A stretch of DNA of 47,968 bases from the NCBI GenBank assembly GCA_039193195.1, contig JBCCWS010000045.1, forward strand, positions 1-47,968, written 5' to 3'. The stretch is from Pseudomonadota bacterium (GTDB lineage: Bacteria; Pseudomonadota; Gammaproteobacteria; Steroidobacterales; JBCBZW01). The translations under genes and the position numbers were made by a program. Positions 41,476 to 47,968 of the stretch are shown here, piece after piece; position 1 is the stretch's first letter, and every line of letters begins with the position of its first letter. A model generated the notes under the pieces. That model did no database searches, was not told the DNA's origin, and was given only the letters and a program-made list of their open reading frames with translations.

Positions 41476-43749
41476 CTACTCCCGCCGCGGCTCCTGGGCA
41501 GCGAGAACCTCGCGATTGGTCAGCACGAAGGGCAGCAGTGCACCACTGGCGTCAAGCTGCATGGCGATCTCCCGCCGGCGGCAACGCATCCCCACCGGCT
41601 CCCGTTGCGATGCACTCACATCGATCGCGACCGCTAACGAGCGCACCTGCACGCGTTCCTCATCACTCAGCTGTGCGGCAGACGCCATCAGCGCTTCAAG
41701 CGCCTCCAGGTAATCTACATGCAGGATGTCCGGATCACTCCGGGCGATCCTGACGTTCAGTTCGCTGAGCAACGCCGAGGACATCTGCTCGATCCGCTCC
41801 CGCAGGGCCGGCAATTCCTCCAGCAGGTAGGGAAACAGGTGCGCCAGGCGGTCACGCCCCACGATCACCCGGTCTCTGCCCCACAGATGAAGCACTTCGG
41901 GGCCGCGGGCGATGCTGAAGATGTGCTCTGGATACCGCCCTCGCAAAGCCGTTCGGCTCACGCCATCGAGCTGCCGGAAGGCCGTGAGCGTTGCGCTCAG
42001 GGCCTCGAACTGCTGCCGGAAGCTCGGCACGCCACGGGCAACCGAGTAATGCCTGGAGACATACCAGCGCCAACCAAGCTCCTGCTCCAGCTCACCGATG
42101 GCCTTGCGCATCGGCAGCAGGAATGGCACCACTTCCTCCCGGAAGTAGGTCACGGTATCGGTGGCGCTGAGGTGACCGGCCTCGATACGCGGCACCCGCC
42201 CACTCGGCCCGGCGGATACTTCACGCATGCCCCGGGGCTCCTCAGCGAAGACGCGCTGAGGCAACACGGTCACTGACACCATGGTCTTCTCGTCCGGCCG
42301 GGCGATCGCCAGAGCCTGCGCAGAAGCCAGCGCGCCTTCAAGGAAAGCGACGAAGTGGGCCTCGGAGACGGGTGGGCATTGCGCGCCAAGGCGAACCGGC
42401 TCGCCCAGGGCGGGTTCGGGTGAGTCGCTCGCCGCGGCGTGTCGGCTGTAGACCGATCGACGCTCGGCCCTCAGTCCGGTCATCGCCTCCAGTTGAAGGC
42501 GCAGAGACTCGACGGTCGAGGCCTCCGCGAGGCACGCCTGGTAGGCGCTCAGACCCTGCGCATCGGCGTCGGTCACCACCAGAAAGGCATCGTGATCCGT
42601 TGAGCTGAACCCGCCCAGAAAACCACTGGTACTGCCAGTGAACGCGATCGAACCGTCGCGCAGCTCCAGCGCTCGTTCCAGGCTTGCCAGGCGCTTGGTG
42701 GAACGGACACGCTCATACCAGGCGATCCCGCCAGCGGAGTCGAGGCGGATCAGCACAGAAACGTCCTCGTATGAACCCGTCACCAGCAGACCATCGTCAC
42801 GCAGGGGCAAAGGTCGTCCCTGTCCGTCGATCGGTCCTATGCGCTGTCGCCAGAGCAGGTCGCCATCGATGGAATAGGCACTCACAGTTGATTCGCGGCC
42901 CCGGGCGGGCGAACTCACGAGGAAGATGCGGGTGGTGGTCAGCGCGACCCGGCTGCGCGACTGCTCCTCGTCAAAGGCGATCAACGTGGTCAGGCGACCC
43001 TGGCGGTCAATCTTCTTCACTCCCTTTGGAAGGGCGGCCTTCGAATAGGCCTGAAGGAACACCAGTTCGCCTGTTGCTGTCACCTGAGCCATCGCGGGAT
43101 GGGATGCGGAAGTGGCGCCGGAGCGGCGCTGCCAACGGCCCTGCCCATCGAACGCGTACTGCCTTCGCAGTACCGCACGCGCTTGCGTCTCTGTGAGCCC
43201 CCTGGGGATCGCGGCCAGCAGCAGATCCACCAGAGGATCATCATTGCCTCTTACAGCGGCCCACGGATCGAGTACATCCACCCGTCGGGCGCTGCTGCGC
43301 GTGGTTCGCCCATCCCCATCGATCTCCAGTAGCACCAACTCCGGGTGCGAGTGCGTGCCGTCCTTCAGGCGTTGAGACGGGCCGACCAGGAGCAGAGTTT
43401 CACCGCCTGGGTCGGCGCGAAGTTCGGTCGCCCGATAGTTGTCGAATCCCTCGAGAATGTGCTGGTAGATAAGCTCTCCCGTTCGATCGAAACGGGCGAG
43501 CATGGGTTTGGTGTGATTGCCCGTGTCGGTGTACTGCGAGGCACCGTCGCCGGCGACCACGAGGTCGCCGCCGTGGGTTTCCACCAGCAACTGGCCGGTG
43601 TCGGTAACCATGCCCCGCTCGCCGGGCCCTAGGCGAGTACCAAAGGTGACCTGGAAGGTCTGCTCTGCGGATGCCAGTATCGGCGAGATCCACGCACCGA
43701 TGGAAAACAACAGCAGCGCCGCCGATGATGGTTTGAAATCGTGATGCAT
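41476..43749 (-). CDS. Exported protein of unknown function, propeller-like N-terminal half and helical C-terminal half
   Basis: 757 residues. The open frame runs upstream to 44973, but I start at the ATG at 43749 (GGAGAG upstream), since the residues before are not coding-like and the signal peptide (ALLLFSIGAWISPILASAEQ) begins here. Residues about 35-420 alternate short beta strands with Gly/Asp turns (MLARFDRTGELIYQHIL, SAYSIDGDLLWRQ, FTGSTSGFLGGFSSTDHD), a kelch/PQQ-like propeller pattern. The rest is helical and charged (FREEVVPFLLPMRKAIGELE, LLEELPALRERIEQMSSALL). No catalytic residues identified. It is divergent from the gene at 44143, with which it may share a regulatory region. Confidence 0.8.
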   Translation of the reverse strand: MHHDFKPSSAALLLFSIGAWISPILASAEQTFQVTFGTRLGPGERGMVTDTGQLLVETHGGDLVVAGDGASQYTDTGNHTKPMLARFDRTGELIYQHILEGFDNYRATELRADPGGETLLLVGPSQRLKDGTHSHPELVLLEIDGDGRTTRSSARRVDVLDPWAAVRGNDDPLVDLLLAAIPRGLTETQARAVLRRQYAFDGQGRWQRRSGATSASHPAMAQVTATGELVFLQAYSKAALPKGVKKIDRQGRLTTLIAFDEEQSRSRVALTTTRIFLVSSPARGRESTVSAYSIDGDLLWRQRIGPIDGQGRPLPLRDDGLLVTGSYEDVSVLIRLDSAGGIAWYERVRSTKRLASLERALELRDGSIAFTGSTSGFLGGFSSTDHDAFLVVTDADAQGLSAYQACLAEASTVESLRLQLEAMTGLRAERRSVYSRHAAASDSPEPALGEPVRLGAQCPPVSEAHFVAFLEGALASAQALAIARPDEKTMVSVTVLPQRVFAEEPRGMREVSAGPSGRVPRIEAGHLSATDTVTYFREEVVPFLLPMRKAIGELEQELGWRWYVSRHYSVARGVPSFRQQFEALSATLTAFRQLDGVSRTALRGRYPEHIFSIARGPEVLHLWGRDRVIVGRDRLAHLFPYLLEELPALRERIEQMSSALLSELNVRIARSDPDILHVDYLEALEALMASAAQLSDEERVQVRSLAVAIDVSASQREPVGMRCRRREIAMQLDASGALLPFVLTNREVLAAQEPRRE

Positions 43750-44142
43750 TCTGGGCTCTCCAGCGAACGTATTGCCGGCGGTCCTGCCAATCGTTAGTAA
43801 GACCTGCCACCGGCCAAAGCGACCAGTTACTCTCGCATAACGGCGAACAGGGCACCTTCGGGTTAATCGCCAACCAGAAGTTGATAGTGACCAGTAAGAT
43901 CTCGCCGAACGCGGTACTCGACAATGATGATTCATCGCCGGTTGCGGAGACCTTCGCCTATGAATGTCCCATGGGGAAGACGAGAGCTGAGAGGCGCGCG
44001 TGCCATCTTCAACGTGGTCTTCGTGGTGTATTGCTTGGATTCGGTCAACGCGGATTTTCGATTGTGGAGGGCCAGAGACCGCCTGGCGGCCGTAGCCCGC
44101 TCCACGTTTCCGTTCGGCCTGTTCACTGATAAGCTCACCGCC
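43750..44142. other. Divergent promoter region
   Basis: About 390 bp between two divergent exported-protein genes. The open frames across it (in both directions) lack signal peptides and are not convincing as coding. Both promoters should lie here; I could not identify clear -35/-10 pairs. Confidence 0.35.
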
Positions 44143-45078
44143 ATGCAATATCGACGCGCTTCCCTTCTCGCCGGAGCGATCATGCTCCTGGCTTCGTCGC
44201 TGCAAGCCCAAGAGCCATCGGCCGAACTCGTTTCGTTGCTCGACGTCGGCTTCTACAAGAACAACGGGAACTTCTTGGCGGACGGTCTGTGTCTCGTCTT
44301 TCCGCCTGAGGGAGATGCGACCTACGAGCTCGTGGTTCGCGATGGGAGCGGAGCTGTGAAGGGTAAGGCTTCCCTGCAAGTGCAGAAGTGGACCGGGTAT
44401 CCCGTCTTCGACGGTCTCGGTTCCCTCGGCGTGCCCACCCTGAGTCTCGGGGAGCCGGGCAGCTACGTGATGAGCGTGGACAAGGATGGCGAGCCCATCA
44501 CCTCCTTCCCCTTTCAAATGGAGGTGGAGGAAAGCGGCGATCCCTTCCAACCGGGTAAGAGCTTCTATCGCCAAGGCCCATGGCAATACCTCGCCTTCCT
44601 GGCCAGCCCGGCCGGCAAGCCCGATCAGCCTCTCAGCTTTCACTTCTGGACGAACACGCGGGAAATCGGCTCCGAGGGTAGCAAGCCCCCCAAAGCCCAG
44701 GTGCGCGTGCTGCTCGACGACGAGGTCGTGGGCCTCTACAAGGATCCGGTTTCGATCGCCGGTAGCCAGTGGCGACGCTACAGGAGAAACCTCGCCACCC
44801 CCCAGAGCCCCGTGGGTAACTACGCGTTCACGCTGGAAGGACTGCTCGCCCGGGAAGGCAACTACAGGTTCGTGGTCGAGGTGGAGGAGCGCGTCGTCAA
44901 GAGCTTCCCCATGACCGTGTCGGGCGGTGCGGTCACGCCTCACCCCCGCACGAGCTTCGATACGCAACCCCACACCGACTACATCGTGCCCAAGTTCGTG
45001 GACCGCTCTTCGGGCAGTTCCGGCGGCTACAAACTGTTCGATATCTTCTGGCTAGAAAGCGAAAGCCGCGGCAACTGA
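44143..45078 (+). CDS. Exported beta-rich protein of unknown function
   Basis: 311 residues from the ATG at 44143, which opens a signal peptide (LLAGAIMLLASSLQAQEP). The frame is open from 43924 without a plausible signal, and no strong ribosome binding site precedes 44143. The mature protein appears to contain two Ig-like beta domains (ATYELVVRDGSGAVKGKASL, YVMSVDKDGEPITSFPFQME; then RVLLDDEVVGLYKD, NYRFVVEVEERVVKSFPM) and a Tyr/Phe-rich tail. It resembles surface or complex-forming accessory proteins rather than an enzyme. Convergent with the RHS gene. Confidence 0.75.
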   Translation: MQYRRASLLAGAIMLLASSLQAQEPSAELVSLLDVGFYKNNGNFLADGLCLVFPPEGDATYELVVRDGSGAVKGKASLQVQKWTGYPVFDGLGSLGVPTLSLGEPGSYVMSVDKDGEPITSFPFQMEVEESGDPFQPGKSFYRQGPWQYLAFLASPAGKPDQPLSFHFWTNTREIGSEGSKPPKAQVRVLLDDEVVGLYKDPVSIAGSQWRRYRRNLATPQSPVGNYAFTLEGLLAREGNYRFVVEVEERVVKSFPMTVSGGAVTPHPRTSFDTQPHTDYIVPKFVDRSSGSSGGYKLFDIFWLESESRGN

Positions 45079-45218
45079 GAACAGGTCGCGTGCGATGGTC
45101 CGTGCTTCGAGCACCTAAGGCACGTGCTCCCCGAGCATCGCCCGCTTTGGTCTACGGTAGCTAAGGAACGCCTGGAAGGCCGCTGAAAAGAACGGGGTAT
45201 TCCACGGCACGGAGTTCG

Positions 45219-47968
45219 TCATCGATCTCGCCTGCCAATAACTCCGCCAGCCGTTCGGATCCGGACTACCTTGTCCAATTGCTCCTTCCTCCGAGCGTTG
45301 AACCGCAGTCTTTCGAAGAAGGACAAGTTCAAGTCCCTCGCCGAATCCGAGTAGAGCACCTCGAATCCACGCATCCCGGTGATGACCGCTGACGCATGGA
45401 TATCGAGGTTTCCTCGCCCTCCCATGAGAAAGCGGATGGATGCTTGGGTGGAGCCATCCGTGCGAAGCACATCGCCAAGGTAGACCGGGTCGCCCACCTC
45501 GACACATTGGAATCCACGACCGTCCCCCCGATCTATCTGGAGTCTGCCGATCTTGCCGCGACCATCTCCTCGTCGCGTACGGCCGTTGATCTGCTGTACG
45601 CGGGCCACCAAGGTTCTGGGCGAGGTCGCCTCGGCACCGGCAGGATCTATCAGGTTCACGGGGTCAGATGCAGCATAGCTGTACAGGTTGTTTGGACTCC
45701 CCTGAAAGCCTGTGGGGTCTTTGCGCGTCCACTGAGCAGACTGCGCATCGTATTCCCTGAAGCCGAATTGCGTCAGCGCAGTATCTCGGTCATACAGGCC
45801 GCCGGCGAATCCGAAGGGCTGGAATCCTGGGTTGCTATCCGATAGCACGTGCCCCCAGGTGTCGTAGTCCAGTCGCTGAATGATGACCCCGTTGGCAGCG
45901 TCGATGATCAACCTGATGCTGCCTAGGTGGTCGGCAATTACCTTGTACCGGCCGGTGCTGGCATCCACGTAGTCAGGCACATGATCTCGGCTCCCGTACA
46001 CATATCGCTGAGTAACTGCATTGACACCGTCTATCCTGGCGACCGCGTGTATCGTGTCGGCTCCATAGAGCCATCCAGCAGACGTGACGCCATTGACCCG
46101 CTTGGCCACGCGGCGGCGCTGTCCGTCCAGCACATATTGAATCTGCTCCCCATTCGCCAGCGTCGCGCCGATCAAAGTTCCATTGGCGTCGTAGGCGTAC
46201 CGCGTGGTTTGGTTGTTCTCCGTCTTGGTGACTCGTTCTCCTTGTGCACTGTAGCTATAGGTTGCTCCCCCCTGACTTATCAGGCGGTCCTGAGCATCGT
46301 ACGTTCCGCCCTGGTCGAGTCGGTTGTCGTTGCTGTCGTAGGAGTAGGTAGCTGTGAGTGTGCCGTCTTCAGTGACCGTAGAGACTCTTCCCGCGGAGTC
46401 ATACTGATAGGCGACTGTGGTCGTATCCCCTTCGATCTCGCTCGTCAAATCCGTCAATCGCCCAAGTGAGTCATACGAGTACCGCGCGTCGTAAACGGTA
46501 ATGCCGTCCGCCCTCACTGTGTGGCGAACGAGTTCGCTGAACTCGTTGTACTCATAGCTCTCGGAGATCGCGCCGAGTGTCGTGCCCGTGAGCAATCCTG
46601 AAGCTACGTCATAGGAGTAGGTCTGTTCGCCGGCTTGCAGGAGATCATCGTCCTGGTTGTAGGCATAGGTGAAACTCTGCCCAGCGATATCCATCGCTTC
46701 CATGCGTCCTTTGGCGTCGTAGCGATAGCCGATAGCCCCTGCAACGACCCCCTCCCAGGAGACCTGTGTCAGCAGTGAGTCATCGAAGGTATGGCGCTGA
46801 GTGACACCATCGGGCGAGCTGATCGAGGCGATGAGTCCGGTCGCGACGCTGTACTCGATCGAATACGTTCCCTCGGGTTGAACCACTCCCGTAAGGCGGC
46901 CGGCGGCGTCGTAAGCGAAGTCGATCGCAACGGAATCCGCCCTGGTCACGCGAGTAAGCTGCCGAGCCAGGTTGTAGGTGTAGCGAGTTTGATTCGTTCC
47001 CCCGTCCACAACCGCTGGGTATCGCTCTGCTCCGAGCAGCCCCACGTTGTTGACGTCGAACTCATAAGCTTCGCGGCCGGGGGGTGTGAGGCTCGTCAGG
47101 TGGCCTGCGGCATCATATCCGTAGCTGAGCTGTCGCCCATCCGGCAGGGTTGCCGTTGTCAGTCGACCCATGGTGTCGTAGTCGAGGTCAAATTGTCTCG
47201 ATGCGGCATCCGTGCCGATGTCGATGTAGCCTTCCTCTGTATAACTTACCTCCTCGGAACGCGATGCCTGCCCGCTGCCAAAGGTGCGTTGGATGGGTAG
47301 CTCGTGAATGTCGTAGACAAATCGCTCGAGAGTGCCCAGAGCGTCGGTGTGCGCTTCAATCAGGCCTGTTGGCGTGAAGGTGGTGCCGATCGTCCGCCCC
47401 TCGGGCGTCGTGACTGCCGTGAGGTTGCCTTCTTCGTCGTAATCGAGCGACGTGATGCCTGTATCCGGCCGCGTCAGGCTGGTGAGCAGGCTGAACTGCG
47501 CGCTGTAGGTCGCGGTGGTCTCCCCATTGAGCGTCTGTTCCACCTGGGATATCAAGTTCCCTCGGGTATCGAAGATACGATCAGTGATGGATCCGGAAGG
47601 TAGATGCGTTGAGATCTCATTGCCGTCGGTATCTCTCTCCAAGGCGATTGGCAAGCCGGCAGCGTCTGTGGCCTGTGTGAGCTCGCCGAAGGTCCCGGTC
47701 AGCATGCTGGCGCTGCGTCCCTCTGGATCGATGAGCTCACTCAGTGCGCTAGCTGGGTCGACGAGGGCGGGTTCCTCGTCTGCGAGGCCGATACTCTGCG
47801 CCGGGGTGAGCACTCTGAGTGAACCGTCTGGCTGTGTGCTGCTGACTACCTGCCCCACCTCGTTGTACGAGTAGGTGGTGGTGAAGTCGCGTTGATCGGT
47901 CTGGGCGACCATGAGATGCCTAGCAGCCCGTTGAAAATTGGCTAGCAGCATCAGCTTGACCAATGCGC
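45219..47968 (-). CDS. RHS/YD-repeat protein with a FecR-like C-terminal tail (partial, continues beyond the right edge)
   Basis: At least 914 residues; the N-terminal part lies outside the window. YD repeats recur (TTTYSYNEVGQVVSS, RFVYDIHELPIQRTFGSG, DFAYDAAGRLTGVVQPEG). Then comes the RHS core: DHLGSIRLIIDAANGVI, FGFAGGLYDRDTALTQFGF, NNLYSYAASDPVNLIDPAG (core ends near 45635). After it come about 137 residues that look FecR-like (VEVGDPVYLGDVLRTDG, ASIRFLMGGRGNLDI, VRIRTAGGVIG) and stop soon after GVIG. RHS cores usually precede variable toxin domains; none is recognisable here and no immunity-type gene follows. The protein is probably a large surface or secreted shell. Confidence 0.9.
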   Translation of the reverse strand, partial: ALVKLMLLANFQRAARHLMVAQTDQRDFTTTYSYNEVGQVVSSTQPDGSLRVLTPAQSIGLADEEPALVDPASALSELIDPEGRSASMLTGTFGELTQATDAAGLPIALERDTDGNEISTHLPSGSITDRIFDTRGNLISQVEQTLNGETTATYSAQFSLLTSLTRPDTGITSLDYDEEGNLTAVTTPEGRTIGTTFTPTGLIEAHTDALGTLERFVYDIHELPIQRTFGSGQASRSEEVSYTEEGYIDIGTDAASRQFDLDYDTMGRLTTATLPDGRQLSYGYDAAGHLTSLTPPGREAYEFDVNNVGLLGAERYPAVVDGGTNQTRYTYNLARQLTRVTRADSVAIDFAYDAAGRLTGVVQPEGTYSIEYSVATGLIASISSPDGVTQRHTFDDSLLTQVSWEGVVAGAIGYRYDAKGRMEAMDIAGQSFTYAYNQDDDLLQAGEQTYSYDVASGLLTGTTLGAISESYEYNEFSELVRHTVRADGITVYDARYSYDSLGRLTDLTSEIEGDTTTVAYQYDSAGRVSTVTEDGTLTATYSYDSNDNRLDQGGTYDAQDRLISQGGATYSYSAQGERVTKTENNQTTRYAYDANGTLIGATLANGEQIQYVLDGQRRRVAKRVNGVTSAGWLYGADTIHAVARIDGVNAVTQRYVYGSRDHVPDYVDASTGRYKVIADHLGSIRLIIDAANGVIIQRLDYDTWGHVLSDSNPGFQPFGFAGGLYDRDTALTQFGFREYDAQSAQWTRKDPTGFQGSPNNLYSYAASDPVNLIDPAGAEATSPRTLVARVQQINGRTRRGDGRGKIGRLQIDRGDGRGFQCVEVGDPVYLGDVLRTDGSTQASIRFLMGGRGNLDIHASAVITGMRGFEVLYSDSARDLNLSFFERLRFNARRKEQLDKVVRIRTAGGVIGRRDR

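Noticed and set aside
43750-44973. Extension of the 757-residue protein to a 1,165-residue frame
   Set aside because: The upstream part lies opposite the gene at 44143-45078, lacks a signal peptide, and the real signal peptide with a good ribosome binding site begins at 43749.
1-47968. CRISPR array or tRNA/rRNA genes
   Set aside because: I read through both strands and saw no regularly spaced repeats and no cloverleaf or rRNA-like stretch, although a tRNA could be missed by eye.

Overview
This window looks like chromosomal DNA of a moderately GC-rich Gram-negative bacterium, most likely a gammaproteobacterium. The evidence is a MipA/OmpV-type outer-membrane protein, a GltS glutamate symporter, a MAPEG protein, an OmpR/histidine-kinase pair, a decayed RND-efflux outer-membrane factor, many Sec signal peptides, one lipobox, and two FG-GAP proteins with a thrombospondin-3/dockerin-like tail ending in PGPSG. 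This placement is inference. I saw no tRNA, rRNA, CRISPR array or intact insertion sequence.

Left part (1-30 kb), a secretome block. It is dominated by eight copies of one family of exported, Trp-rich repeat proteins, which I read as seven-bladed beta-propellers without visible catalytic residues. Three lie on the minus strand (211-5353), three in tandem on the plus strand (6558-11688, the third interrupted by TGA), one near-duplicate lies at 17693-19309, and one is fused to a different N-terminal domain at 27789-29582. Between them are a debris field holding a recognisable RND outer-membrane-factor pseudogene (about 11890-12242), a GltS symporter, and a large exported alpha/beta hydrolase split by a frameshift in a C run (13918-17168). 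There is also an N-terminally lost exported-protein fragment (19664-20116), two FG-GAP/TSP3/dockerin-like proteins (20199-24554), and a double beta-helix protein with a DUF11-like linker (24958-27777) that probably shares a transcript with the last propeller gene.

Middle part (30-36 kb), small independent units: an S41 peptidase lipoprotein, an exported NTF2-like protein, a TetR-phosphotransferase pair divergent from a MAPEG gene, a MipA/OmpV protein, and several gene remnants.

Right part (36-48 kb): an OmpR-type regulator and sensor kinase, followed by a metallo-hydrolase gene, a membrane-protein gene and an exported alpha/beta hydrolase gene. A similar 29-bp element lies upstream of both the regulator and the metallo-hydrolase gene, suggesting that the two-component system controls itself and the following genes. 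Then come two divergent exported proteins of unknown function and, running off the right edge on the minus strand, an RHS/YD-repeat protein whose C-terminal tail looks FecR-like rather than like a known toxin.

The most unusual content is the propeller family. The copies show a shared N-terminal motif, seven repeats, tandem and dispersed duplication, a patch of very high DNA identity beside a patch of many synonymous changes, and one disrupted copy. Together this suggests an expanding and recombining set of surface or secreted proteins.
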